From assembly GCA_025056735.1 (NCBI GenBank), contig JANWVR010000097.1, forward strand, positions 1-59,565: a stretch of 59,565 nt of DNA. Direction: 5' to 3'. The DNA is from Saprospiraceae bacterium. Its GTDB lineage: Bacteria > Bacteroidota > Bacteroidia > Chitinophagales > Saprospiraceae. Positions 47,939-57,243 of the stretch are shown in pieces. A model generated the notes under the pieces. That model was not told the origin of the DNA and did no database searches. It worked only from the letters and a program-made list of their open reading frames with translations. Position 1 is the first letter of the stretch; each line of letters begins with the position of its first letter. Position numbers and translations under genes: made by a program.

Positions 47939-47953
47939 TTAACGGCGCGTTAA
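47939..47953. promoter_or_regulatory. Inverted repeat TTAACG-GCG-CGTTAA in the act leader
   Basis: Two 6-bp arms with a 3-base centre, lying 12 bases past the P1 box. It overlaps the probable start of the P1 transcript and could be an operator or a small hairpin. Confidence 0.4.
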
Positions 47954-48037
47954 CGAACCTTATGCAATAAAAATTTAGAGCTTATCTAAATACGCTGGAA
48001 CTGCTCTGCGCCTCCAAAATAAAGAGATAAGTAGAAC

Positions 48038-48046
48038 TACCTTTGC
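48038..48046 (+). promoter_or_regulatory. Downstream promoter P2 of the act operon (TACCTTTGC)
   Basis: A second exact TAnnTTTGC box 39 bases upstream of the actA ATG. No TTG is visible at the usual -33 position, so it is less certain than P1. Confidence 0.5.
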
Positions 48047-48085
48047 GGCAAATACAAATAGACCAATAAGTAGCACTCTGTCAAT

Positions 48086-49486
48086 ATGTTGTTGAAACGC
48101 ATCTGTCCGATAGTGCCAGCCCTCTTACTCGCTGCCAGCCTTCTGCAGGCTGCGCCTAACGTGGAAGAAGGCAAAAGCTTATTCATGGCGAACTGCGCCT
48201 CCTGCCACAGCCGAGACATGAAGACCAATCTGACCGGGCCTGCGCTGGGAGGAGTAGAGCAGCGTTGGGCGGCTTATCCGCGCGAGGACCTCTACAAATG
48301 GATACGCGCCTCGCAAGCGATGGTACAAGCGGGACATCCGCGCGCCGTGGAACTGTGGAACCAGTGGAAACCTACGCTGATGAACAACTTCCCGGGTCTG
48401 ACCGATGAGCAGATCGAGAGCATCCTCCTGTATGTTAACGATGTCGTCAACAAGGCCGCTGCTCCCAGCACTGCCAGCCAACCCGGTCAGCCCGTTGTCT
48501 CCAAGAAGGAGGACTCCACCTTCTGGATTTTCTTGGGTATAGCGGTGGTTTTGGGGCTGTTGTCATTCGCGCTCATGCGCATCGTGGACAACCTGCAGAA
48601 TCTCACGCGCGTGCAGGCCGGGCAAGCGCCGGTGCGTCGCACACTGGCTCAAATGCTGACCACCAAAGGCACCATTGCTTTCGGCGTTTTTGCAGCCACC
48701 CTCATTTTTGGCTACAAAACCGTGGACAACGCTACCCGCATGGGCCGTCAGCAGGGCTATCAGCCCGAACAACCCATCGCGTTCAGCCATGCGTTGCACG
48801 CGGGCACGAACAAGATTGACTGCCAGTACTGCCACGACTCGGCACGCCGCTCCAAACACGCTTCTATCCCGGGCGCCAATACCTGCATGAACTGCCACAC
48901 CGTGGTGAAAAAAGGCACGGTATCCGGAACGGCCGAAATCACGAAAATCTTCGCCTCCATCGGCTACGACCCGATTGCTAATAAGTACATCCCGGACTAT
49001 GAGAACTGGACCGAAAAGCAGATAGAAGACCTTTACAAGCGGTGGATCGGTCAGGAATACGTAGCCGACAACGGCCTGACGACCCTCAATGATGCAGGCC
49101 GCATGGTGGTCGAAACCCAGTGGGAAGGCATCGTCAAAGCGCTTAAAAACGACTCGAATGGCAAAATCCAGGGCCCAATTGAGTGGGTGCGTGTCCACAA
49201 TCTCGCTGACCACGCCTACTTCAACCACGCCCAACACGTAGCCGTAGGGCAAGTGGCCTGCCAGCAATGCCACGGCCCCATCGAGCAAATGGAGGAAGTA
49301 TATCAGTACTCCACGCTCGGCATGGGCTGGTGCATCAACTGCCATCGCCAAACGGAAGTCAAGTTTAAAGACAACGATTATTATCAGCAGTACGCCCGCT
49401 ATCACGAAGAACTCAAGGGCGGCAAACGCGAAAAGGTTACTGTCGCCGACATTGGCGGCTTAGAGTGCCAGAAGTGCCATTATTAA
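48086..49486 (+). CDS. actA: Alternative complex III subunit A, six-heme form
   Basis: A 466-residue multiheme cytochrome c, first gene of the Act operon. The N-terminal part (signal peptide, then residues 24-125) is a mono-heme cytochrome c domain with CASCH (37-41). A membrane helix follows (FWIFLGIAVVLGLLSFALM, 146-164), then a second (GTIAFGVFAATLIFGY, 195-210). The rest carries CQYCH (246-250), CMNCH (267-271), CQQCH, CINCH and CQKCH near the C-terminus (461-465), so five hemes as in classical ActA plus one N-terminal. Alternative complex III oxidises menaquinol and reduces a heme-copper oxidase or soluble carrier. The periplasmic subunit is anchored next to ActB. Confidence 0.92.
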   Translation: MLLKRICPIVPALLLAASLLQAAPNVEEGKSLFMANCASCHSRDMKTNLTGPALGGVEQRWAAYPREDLYKWIRASQAMVQAGHPRAVELWNQWKPTLMNNFPGLTDEQIESILLYVNDVVNKAAAPSTASQPGQPVVSKKEDSTFWIFLGIAVVLGLLSFALMRIVDNLQNLTRVQAGQAPVRRTLAQMLTTKGTIAFGVFAATLIFGYKTVDNATRMGRQQGYQPEQPIAFSHALHAGTNKIDCQYCHDSARRSKHASIPGANTCMNCHTVVKKGTVSGTAEITKIFASIGYDPIANKYIPDYENWTEKQIEDLYKRWIGQEYVADNGLTTLNDAGRMVVETQWEGIVKALKNDSNGKIQGPIEWVRVHNLADHAYFNHAQHVAVGQVACQQCHGPIEQMEEVYQYSTLGMGWCINCHRQTEVKFKDNDYYQQYARYHEELKGGKREKVTVADIGGLECQKCHY

Positions 49487-49540
49487 CCTGTACACCTTTT
49501 TAACTTACTTTGCTCATTACCTATCCATCCTTCCAGCGAT

Positions 49541-52500
49541 ATGCAGCATCAAGATAACGGTATCTGGGTTAGCGCTGACGATTTAAACCGCGAAGACGCT
49601 TTCCTGAAATCTGCTGAACAGGAGTTTCTGTTGGAGGAATTGGCCGATGCCCCCAGCGGGTGGACGCCCTCCCGCCGCGATTTTCTCAAGCTGATGGGCT
49701 TTGGCTTAGGCGCCGCCACGGTAGCCGCTTCCTGCGAAATCCCGGTGCGCAAGGCCATTCCATACGTAACCAAGCCTGATGCTATTGTGCCGGGCGTTGC
49801 CAATTATTATGCCTCATCCTTCGTCAATGGTAGCGATTATTGCGCAATTCTGGTCAAGACGCGCGAGGGGCGTCCTATTAAAATCGAAGGCAACACGCTT
49901 AGCAGCGTAACCTCGGGCGGTACCAGCGCGCGTGCACAGGCCTTAGTGCTGAGTTTGTACGATACGCGTCGCCTGAAACACCCAGGAAAAGTGGAAGACG
50001 GCGAGGTGAAGAAACTCTCCTGGAAAGATTTAGACGAAAAAATAAAAGGCCAGTTGCAACTGGGCGGCAACATCCGCATCATCACAAATACGATTACCAG
50101 CCCTACGGCCAAAAAGGCCTTAGGCGAATTTATAGCCAAGTATCCGAACACACGAGTGGTTACCTACGACCCCGTGTCGCATGCGGCATTGTTGGCGGCC
50201 AATCAGGCCTGCTTCGGCGTGCGCGGCATTCCCACCTATAAATTTGCCGAGGCTGACGTTATCGTTTCTTTCGGCGCCGACTTCTTGGGCACATGGGTTA
50301 GCCCTATTGAGCATGCTCGCGACTACGCTTCACGCCGCAAAATTCAATCGCTCGATAAGCCTTCCATGTCGCGCCACTATCAGGTGGAGAGCCATATGAG
50401 CCTTACCGGTTCGAACGCGGACGTGCGCATCCAAATTCGTCCCAGCGAAATGGGCGCTGCCATCTGCGCGCTGTACAACGAAGTGGCCCAGCACGCCGGC
50501 GCTCCCACCATCAGCGGCCCGGCGCTCAATGAGAAGGCCAAAGCAGCCATTAAAAAGGCAGCAGCCGACTTAGTTGCCTTGCGCGGTAAGTCGCTCGTGG
50601 TGTGCGGAAGTAACAACGTGATGGAGCAGATTATCGTCAACAAAATCAACGACCTGCTCGGAAACCTTAATAATACTATAGATTTTAGTGTGCTCAACAA
50701 CCTGCACCAAGGCGACGAGCGCGATATGATGCGCCTTATTGGCGAAATGAACGCCGGACAGGTAGCCGTTGCTATCGTGTGGGGGGCCAATCCGGCCTAC
50801 GAGCTGCCAAACGCCGACCAATTCAAAGCGGCTTTTGCCAAAGTCAATACGCGCATTTCCTTCTCCGGTGTTCTCGATGAAACTACGGCGCTGTGCACCT
50901 ATGCTGCTCCAGCGCATCATCTGTTGGAGTCCTGGGGCGATGCCGAACCGAAGACAGGCCACTATAGCTTGATCCAGCCCACGATTGCGCCGCTGTTCGA
51001 CACGCGCCAGGCCGAGCTGTCGCTGTTGGAATGGGCCGAAAGCCCGAATCTGAACCGCCAGGACGAGCAGCCGTACTACCAGTACCTCAAGTCGCATTGG
51101 GCCAACGACATGAAGGCCAAGCAGTCGAAATACGCTACTGCCGCCGCCTTCTGGGACATGAGCCTGCACGATGGCGTGTTTGAAGTGCCGCCCGCTTCGC
51201 GTACTGTGTCGTTTAGCCAGGGTGTTAGCCTGAATCCGGCGCAGGTAACACAACCCGGCTCGGCTCCGGTAGAAATCGCCTTCTACGAGACTATAAACAT
51301 CGGCAACGGCCAATACGCTCACAATCCCTGGCTACAGGAGATGCCCGACCCCGTGAACCGTACGGTCTGGGGCAACTATCTGAGCATTCCAGTGGAGTGG
51401 GACGGCAAGAGCAAAATGACCGGCTGGATGGGTCTGGAGGACGGCGATAAAGTCGAAGTCGAGGTCAATGGTAAGAAGCACGTTTGCACGGTAGTGCGCG
51501 CATTTGGTCAGGCGCCAGGCACGGTGGCCATTGCGCTGGGCGGCGGCCGCGAAAGCGGTGGCTGTGGCGTGGGCCACGGCGTCAACGTGAACCCTTGGCT
51601 GCCCATAGATGGCGGGTTCATTCAGTACTTTGCCAAAGAGGTCAAAGTGTTGGGCAAGGTGGGCGCTGAAAAGAACTTCGCCTGCGTGCAGCACCATCAC
51701 ACCATGGGTCTGGCGGCCAAGGATGAAAAAAGTGGGCAGACCATTAACGCTGATGAGCAAGTGCTGGCCTACCAGGGCGCATTGACCGATCGCTCGATCA
51801 TCTTTCAGGCGCACGTCAACGACTTGCCCAAGTTGCGGGAGAAGCTGGCTGACTTTCACAAACATGCCAGCCATCTCAACGAGCAAACGCTGTATCCCGA
51901 TCGCACAGATTATTTCGGCACTGGCCCAAAGTGGGGCATGTTTATTGACATGAATGCTTGCATCGGTTGTGGCGCCTGCCAGGTGGCCTGTGTGAGCGAA
52001 AACAATGTGCCCGTCGTGGGTAAAAATGAGGTCGGACGCCATCATGAAATGACCTGGCTGCGCATAGACCGCTACTACTACGGGGACTTAGAAAACCCTA
52101 AGGTAGTCTACCAGCCCATGATGTGCCAGCACTGCGACAATGCCCCCTGCGAGAACGTCTGTCCGGTGAATGCGACCAACCATTCGGCAGAGGGCATCAA
52201 CCAGATGGCCTATAACCGCTGTATTGGTACTCGCTATTGCGCCAATAACTGCCCTTACAAAGTGCGCCGTTTCAACTGGTTAGACTACACCACCGCCGAT
52301 ACCTTCCCGGCCAACGAGGAGCGTCTGTTCCGCGTGGAAGAGGGCGATATCCCGTTCTACGCTGACAACTTAGTGCGCATGGTGCTCAACCCCGACGTCA
52401 CGGTGCGCAGCCGCGGCGTCATCGAAAAATGCTCTTTCTGCATCCAGCGCATTCAAGAGGGTAAACTCACGGCTAAGCGCGAAGGCCGTCCGCTGGAGGA

Positions 52501-52687
52501 CAATGACGTTCGCTCTGCCTGCCAGACGGCTTGCCCAACGGGCGCTATCGTTTTTGGCAACCTGAATAATCCGAACAGTGCTGTGAGCCAGGCCATTAAA
52601 AAGCAAGGAGAACTGGCTTACCAGGTGCTGGAAGAAATCAACACTCGCCCTGGTGTGCGCTATTCGGCTAAAATCTACAACTCATAA
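49541..52687 (+). CDS. actB: Alternative complex III subunit B, molybdopterin-fold/iron-sulfur protein
   Basis: A 1048-residue ActB. A twin-arginine signal is present (SRRDFLKLMGFGLGAA, Arg45-Arg46), meaning folded export. The N-terminal three quarters resemble the molybdopterin oxidoreductase fold, in which ActB has lost the cofactor; the C-terminal part is a four-cluster ferredoxin with CIGCGACQVACVSE, CQHCDNAPCENVCP, CIGTRYCANNCP and CSFCIQRIQ. It passes electrons from the quinol site in ActC towards the hemes of ActA. The spacing from actA is 54 bases. Confidence 0.93.
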   Translation: MQHQDNGIWVSADDLNREDAFLKSAEQEFLLEELADAPSGWTPSRRDFLKLMGFGLGAATVAASCEIPVRKAIPYVTKPDAIVPGVANYYASSFVNGSDYCAILVKTREGRPIKIEGNTLSSVTSGGTSARAQALVLSLYDTRRLKHPGKVEDGEVKKLSWKDLDEKIKGQLQLGGNIRIITNTITSPTAKKALGEFIAKYPNTRVVTYDPVSHAALLAANQACFGVRGIPTYKFAEADVIVSFGADFLGTWVSPIEHARDYASRRKIQSLDKPSMSRHYQVESHMSLTGSNADVRIQIRPSEMGAAICALYNEVAQHAGAPTISGPALNEKAKAAIKKAAADLVALRGKSLVVCGSNNVMEQIIVNKINDLLGNLNNTIDFSVLNNLHQGDERDMMRLIGEMNAGQVAVAIVWGANPAYELPNADQFKAAFAKVNTRISFSGVLDETTALCTYAAPAHHLLESWGDAEPKTGHYSLIQPTIAPLFDTRQAELSLLEWAESPNLNRQDEQPYYQYLKSHWANDMKAKQSKYATAAAFWDMSLHDGVFEVPPASRTVSFSQGVSLNPAQVTQPGSAPVEIAFYETINIGNGQYAHNPWLQEMPDPVNRTVWGNYLSIPVEWDGKSKMTGWMGLEDGDKVEVEVNGKKHVCTVVRAFGQAPGTVAIALGGGRESGGCGVGHGVNVNPWLPIDGGFIQYFAKEVKVLGKVGAEKNFACVQHHHTMGLAAKDEKSGQTINADEQVLAYQGALTDRSIIFQAHVNDLPKLREKLADFHKHASHLNEQTLYPDRTDYFGTGPKWGMFIDMNACIGCGACQVACVSENNVPVVGKNEVGRHHEMTWLRIDRYYYGDLENPKVVYQPMMCQHCDNAPCENVCPVNATNHSAEGINQMAYNRCIGTRYCANNCPYKVRRFNWLDYTTADTFPANEERLFRVEEGDIPFYADNLVRMVLNPDVTVRSRGVIEKCSFCIQRIQEGKLTAKREGRPLEDNDVRSACQTACPTGAIVFGNLNNPNSAVSQAIKKQGELAYQVLEEINTRPGVRYSAKIYNS

Positions 52688-52747
52688 AGCACCTTCAGGC
52701 GGCAGGAATTTCATTTTTTCACAAAGACAACACTAATAGCAATAGAT

Positions 52748-54178
52748 ATGTCTCATCCCGTAGCACCCGTCAGACATGTCCTCATCGAAGGGAATAAGTC
52801 GTACCATCAGATATCGGAAGACTTGTGCGTGCCTACCGAGCGCGCGCCCTCGCGGGAATGGATTTTAGCGTTCTCTGTTGCCTCGGCATTTACGGCGCTA
52901 TACGTCTTTGCCGTAGTATGGACGATATGGAAAGGTATCGGAGAGTGGGGCGCCAATCGCACCATTAACTGGGCCTGGGACATTACCAACTTTGTGTGGT
53001 GGATCGGTATTGGCCACGCCGGGACGCTGATTTCGGCTATTTTGTTGCTGTTTCGCCAGCGCTGGCGCACCGGCGTAAACCGTGCCGCCGAGGCCATGAC
53101 CATCTTTGCCGTGATTTGCGCTGGCCAGTTCCCGCTCATTCACATGGGGCGCCTTTGGTTGGCTTTTTTCATCTTCCCCTTCCCGAACACGCGCGGGCCG
53201 CTGTGGGTGAACTTTAACTCACCACTGCTGTGGGACGTGTTTGCCATCTCGACCTACTTCTCGGTATCGGTGCTGTTCTGGTATACAGGTCTGGTGCCCG
53301 ACTTAGCCACCGTGCGCGACCGCGCCGTTGGCTTCCGCAAAAAGATGTATGAGATTTTCTCCTTTGGCTGGACGGGCAGCGCCAAGCACTGGCAGCGCTG
53401 GGAGTCGCTCTCGCTCATTCTGGCCGGTCTCTCGACGCCGCTGGTACTTTCGGTGCACACGATCGTATCGTTCGACTTCGCTACGTCGGTGATCCCCGGT
53501 TGGCACACCACCATCTTCCCGCCCTATTTCGTGGCCGGCGCTATTTTCTCCGGTTTTGCCATGGTGCAGACGCTGATGGTGATCACCCGTAAAGTGCTTA
53601 AGTTAGAAGAATACATCACCATCAACCACATTGACTCGATGAACAAGGTTATTGTGCTCACGGGCACAATTGTGGGTGTGGCCTACCTGACCGAATTGTT
53701 CATTGCCTGGTACTCGGGATACATCTACGAGCAATTTGCTTTTTATAACCGGGTGTTTGGGGTGTACTGGTGGGCATACTTCGGGATGATGTTCTGCAAT
53801 GTAGTCAGCCCGCAGCTGTTCTGGTCGCGTCGCATTCGCCGCAGTATCTGGTGGACGTTCTTCTTGTCCATCGTGGTGAACATCGGCATGTGGTTCGAAC
53901 GCTTTGTAATCATCGCTACCACGCTGGCACGCGACTACTTACCTTCTGCATGGAGCTATTACACGCCTACGTGGGTGGAAATCTCAATTTTCTCGGGCAC
54001 TATCGGCCTCTTCTTCTTCTTGTTCATGATCTTCACCCGCTTAGCGCCTGTGGTGGCTATTGCTGAGGTGAAAGCCATTTTGAAAGTGGCAGGCGACCAA
54101 TATATCGGCCCGAAGGCGCGCAAAGACGTCCACCACCACGCTGAGCAGGTTGCAGAAAAACAAGAGGAGAAAAACTAA
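52748..54178 (+). CDS. actC: Alternative complex III subunit C, NrfD-like quinol-binding membrane protein
   Basis: A 476-residue NrfD/PsrC-family integral membrane protein with eight or more helices (VASAFTALYVFAVVWTIW, FVWWIGIGHAGTLISAILLL, WDVFAISTYFSVSVLFWYTGL, LILAGLSTPLVLSVHTIVSFDFA). GHAGTLISA and the PLVLSVHTIVS helix, with conserved His, are recognisable NrfD features lining the quinone pocket. It oxidises menaquinol and may pump protons. It follows actB after 60 bases. Confidence 0.93.
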   Translation: MSHPVAPVRHVLIEGNKSYHQISEDLCVPTERAPSREWILAFSVASAFTALYVFAVVWTIWKGIGEWGANRTINWAWDITNFVWWIGIGHAGTLISAILLLFRQRWRTGVNRAAEAMTIFAVICAGQFPLIHMGRLWLAFFIFPFPNTRGPLWVNFNSPLLWDVFAISTYFSVSVLFWYTGLVPDLATVRDRAVGFRKKMYEIFSFGWTGSAKHWQRWESLSLILAGLSTPLVLSVHTIVSFDFATSVIPGWHTTIFPPYFVAGAIFSGFAMVQTLMVITRKVLKLEEYITINHIDSMNKVIVLTGTIVGVAYLTELFIAWYSGYIYEQFAFYNRVFGVYWWAYFGMMFCNVVSPQLFWSRRIRRSIWWTFFLSIVVNIGMWFERFVIIATTLARDYLPSAWSYYTPTWVEISIFSGTIGLFFFLFMIFTRLAPVVAIAEVKAILKVAGDQYIGPKARKDVHHHAEQVAEKQEEKN

Positions 54179-54213
54179 AGCCCAATTTCATCAGCAAAAC
54201 AGCATAATCTACC

Positions 54214-54744
54214 ATGTCCGCTGAAAGCAAGAAAGTTTTGTACGGTTTATACACCGATGAAGAGCAGTTGAAAAGCGCAGTAAAAACAGCGCGCCAGGGC
54301 CATTTAGATATCATGGATGTTTACTCGCCCTTTCCGGTGCACGGTCTCGATCCTATTCTGGGGCTGAGCGAAAGCCGTTTGCACATTCTGGGCTTTATCT
54401 ACGGCGCAATAGGAGCTTTATTCGGCTTCCTTTTCATGTCGTGGGCTTTGGCCAAAGACTGGCCTATTTTGTTTGGCGGCAAGCCTTACTGGCCCGTACC
54501 CTCTTTCATCCCAATTACCTTCGAAATGACGGTGCTTTTCTCAGCCTGGGGCATGACCATCACCTTTTATACGATTTGCGGCATGTGGCCTGGGGTGAAG
54601 GCTAAAATCTTAGACAATCGCATTAGCGATGACAAGTTTTGTATCGCTTTTGACGTGACAGAGGCTGAGCAGCGCACGATATCTGGATTTAAAGACTTTT
54701 TTAAGCGAACAGGCGCTGCCGAAGTACACGAGAAGACGATTTGA
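54214..54744 (+). CDS. actD: Alternative complex III subunit D (DUF3341)
   Basis: A 176-residue DUF3341 membrane protein. The N-terminal soluble part contains GLYTDEEQLKSAVKTARQGHLDIMDVYSPFPVHGLDPILGLSESRL, the family signature, and is followed by two membrane helices (LHILGFIYGAIGALFGFLFMSWAL and ITFEMTVLFSAWGMTITFYTICGM). It is a structural subunit of the Act complex between ActC and ActF. It follows actC after 35 bases. Confidence 0.93.
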   Translation: MSAESKKVLYGLYTDEEQLKSAVKTARQGHLDIMDVYSPFPVHGLDPILGLSESRLHILGFIYGAIGALFGFLFMSWALAKDWPILFGGKPYWPVPSFIPITFEMTVLFSAWGMTITFYTICGMWPGVKAKILDNRISDDKFCIAFDVTEAEQRTISGFKDFFKRTGAAEVHEKTI

Positions 54745-54796
54745 ATGACCGCTGTTTTCGCATAGAAAACCACTTCATTAATAGAAAAGAAATAAC

Positions 54797-55501
54797 ATGA
54801 AATACGCAGTAGGCGCTATTTTGTTAGTTGCTTTGTTTGCCTGGCTTTTCTCTTTGTGTTCGCCAGCGGGCAAAAACAAGACGGGGCACGAGTACATGCC
54901 CGACATGTATCACCCGGTTACGTATGAGGCCAACGTGCTGGCAAATTACAGTTGGAACCACTGGGACGACGAGAGCACGTTTCCAAAAGCACGTTTGTCG
55001 CAGCCGCGCAAGCCGGTGCCAGGTACTGTGGCACGTGGCTATACGGCGGTAAATTATGCAGGCGCAGAGGCGCTCGATGTGGTACGGGGTAAGAATGCCC
55101 CCAACGCGATCGCGGCGCCTGTGAATGGTCAGGTACCTTTTTATTATGCAGACACGGAAGAGGATCGCTTGCGCTGCGAGCAGGAGATGACGACTAACCC
55201 TATTCCGTTAACAAAAGAGGGCTTAGAGCGTGGAAAGAATCTGTATAACCTGTACTGCGCTATCTGTCATGGTGAAAAAGGTGATGGTCAGGGCTATATC
55301 GTTACAATGCCCAATTCGAAGTATCTGGCTCAGCCGAAAAACCTGACAGATGACGAGATGAAAAAAGCCAAAGAAGGGCGCTATTATTTCGCCATCATGT
55401 ATGGAAAAAACGTGATGGGTGGCTATTCCGACAAACTCTCTTATGAGGAGCGTTGGCAGGTCATCCACTATATTCGCTCGCTACAAAATCAAGGGAAGTA
55501 A
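54797..55501 (+). CDS. actE: Alternative complex III subunit E, mono-heme cytochrome c lipoprotein
   Basis: A 234-residue exported cytochrome c. The N-terminus MKYAVGAILLVALFAWLFSLCSP ends in a lipobox-like LFSLC, so it is probably a lipoprotein. One heme motif is present, CAICH (in NLYCAICHGEKGDGQG), near residue 154, with the distal Met probably in IMYGKNVMGGYSD. As ActE it is the mono-heme exit point that hands electrons to the oxidase. It sits between actD and actF as usual. Confidence 0.9.
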   Translation: MKYAVGAILLVALFAWLFSLCSPAGKNKTGHEYMPDMYHPVTYEANVLANYSWNHWDDESTFPKARLSQPRKPVPGTVARGYTAVNYAGAEALDVVRGKNAPNAIAAPVNGQVPFYYADTEEDRLRCEQEMTTNPIPLTKEGLERGKNLYNLYCAICHGEKGDGQGYIVTMPNSKYLAQPKNLTDDEMKKAKEGRYYFAIMYGKNVMGGYSDKLSYEERWQVIHYIRSLQNQGK

Positions 55502-55562
55502 AAGGCCTATTCACTGCTGACTTAAACATCTAAAACTCCGGGACTTACACCGGTTTCGCGAT

Positions 55563-57155
55563 ATGAATCTGAACACACAGTTCGTCTTCGACAGTAAGCT
55601 GAAGCGCAATCTGATGATCGGCATGGCCGTTGGGGCTCTGTGCTTAGCGTGGTCGGCTGTAGGCGACGACGCCTTTTATACGCGCTTCTGGACCAACTAC
55701 CTGCATAATGCCGTGTTCTTTACGGGCATTGCCTTCACAGCCATGTTCTTTTTGAGCGGCCAGATTACGGCCTTTGCAGGCTGGATGATAGTCATCAAGC
55801 GCTTGTGGGAAGCCATGAGCCAGTTTATGCTGGTGGGCATTTTCTTGCTATTGGTGGTTGTCATCGGCGTTTGGGGGCACCTGCATCATCTGTATCATTG
55901 GAATACGCCAGGTATCACAGATCCTTCCAGCCCTATTTACGACAAAATTATTGCTGGGAAGTCTGGCTTCTTGAATCCTATTTTCTTTACGGTAGGTACG
56001 GTGGGTTTCCTGGCCATCTGGTATTTCTGGGCCTATAAGTTGCGCCAAAACTCGCTGGCACAGGACAAATACGAGACTCCCTCTTTCGATTACTACAAGC
56101 GCGAGCGCAAGTGGGCCGCTTCCTTCTTGCCGTTGGGTGGCTTCCTGAGCACGGTGTTCCTGTGGCAGCTGATTATGTCCATTGACACGCACTGGTATAG
56201 CACCATGTTCGCCTGGTATTCCACCATCTCGCTATTCTTAGGCGGGCTGGCTTTGTTTATTGTGCTTATCCTTTATCTTCAATCAAAAGGCTATTTAGAG
56301 TATGTAACGCGCGAGCACCTGCACGATCTGGGTAAGTATCTGTTTGGCATTAGCATTTTCTGGACGTATCTGTGGTTCGACCAATTCATGCTCATCTGGT
56401 ACGGCAATATCGGTGAAGAGACGATCTACTTCAAGGAGCGCATGGACAACTATCCGGTGCTTTTCTGGGGGAATTTGGTGCTCAACTTTGTGGTACCTTT
56501 CTTTGTGCTGATGCGCAACGATACCAAACGCAAGGCCGGTACTATGTTCTTTGCCGCCCTGTTGGTATTCCTTGGTCACTGGTTGGACTTTTTCTACATG
56601 ATCAAGCCAGGTGCGCGCATTGCTGCCATAGAGGCTATGGAACATTTAGAAGGCGGACATCACAGTGGTCTTAAAAGCGATGCAAAAGACTTGAGCGCAG
56701 CACCTGAGGCTGGCGAAATGCCGCGGGTTTTAGCCGGCGTAAGCGCGCCCGTTGCTGAACAAGGACACAAAGGCGGCGAGCAGCATGCGCAACCGAAGGA
56801 AAAAGCACCTGCCGGCAACGCGGAAAGCCGGGCTGCTGATCACGAGAAGACCAGCCATGAGGAGAATGCGCATGCTGAAACACAAGATGCGCACGCTCAA
56901 CACACTGGCGAACACGGCGAGGAGCATGGCCATCACGAAGAGGCCAGCCGAGGATTCTTATTGGGCTACACCCTACCGGGTTTTCAGGAAATTGGCGTGC
57001 TGATTGGCTTCTTGAGCCTGTTTCTATTCTTCTTCTTCCGCCAGCTGGAGCGCGCGCCTCTGCTTCCGCTCCGCGACCCGTTCTTAGAGGAAAGCCTCCA
57101 CCATACGACGGGTGTTTACATTGATGGCGAGGAAAGCGAACACGATCACCATTAG
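55563..57155 (+). CDS. actF: Alternative complex III subunit F, with large His/Glu-rich insertion
   Basis: A 530-residue NrfD-like membrane protein homologous to ActC but lacking its redox partner. About ten helices cover residues 20-350; helices include NYLHNAVFFTGIAFTAMFFLSGQ and FLLLVVVIGVWGHLHHLYHW. Between the last two helices, residues 360-462 form a hydrophilic insertion with about 14 His and many Glu (HEENAHAETQDAHAQHTGEH). The final helix (VLIGFLSLFLFFFFRQ, 479-494) is followed by a tail ending in SEHDHH. ActF contributes a second proposed proton path in the complex. A membrane insertion of this size seems unusual; see findings. Confidence 0.9.
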   Translation: MNLNTQFVFDSKLKRNLMIGMAVGALCLAWSAVGDDAFYTRFWTNYLHNAVFFTGIAFTAMFFLSGQITAFAGWMIVIKRLWEAMSQFMLVGIFLLLVVVIGVWGHLHHLYHWNTPGITDPSSPIYDKIIAGKSGFLNPIFFTVGTVGFLAIWYFWAYKLRQNSLAQDKYETPSFDYYKRERKWAASFLPLGGFLSTVFLWQLIMSIDTHWYSTMFAWYSTISLFLGGLALFIVLILYLQSKGYLEYVTREHLHDLGKYLFGISIFWTYLWFDQFMLIWYGNIGEETIYFKERMDNYPVLFWGNLVLNFVVPFFVLMRNDTKRKAGTMFFAALLVFLGHWLDFFYMIKPGARIAAIEAMEHLEGGHHSGLKSDAKDLSAAPEAGEMPRVLAGVSAPVAEQGHKGGEQHAQPKEKAPAGNAESRAADHEKTSHEENAHAETQDAHAQHTGEHGEEHGHHEEASRGFLLGYTLPGFQEIGVLIGFLSLFLFFFFRQLERAPLLPLRDPFLEESLHHTTGVYIDGEESEHDHH

Positions 57156-57243
57156 TTTAGAATGATTCTAAGTGAAGTGGCGCCTGAATATCCTGTTCGA
57201 ACCCATCGAAAATTACTGTGTTTTTAAGTAAAAAATTACCGCA

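Noticed and set aside
48563-49405. A 280-codon reading frame antisense to actA
   Set aside because: The sense strand contains five of the six CxxCH heme motifs of actA; the antisense frame shows nothing recognisable.
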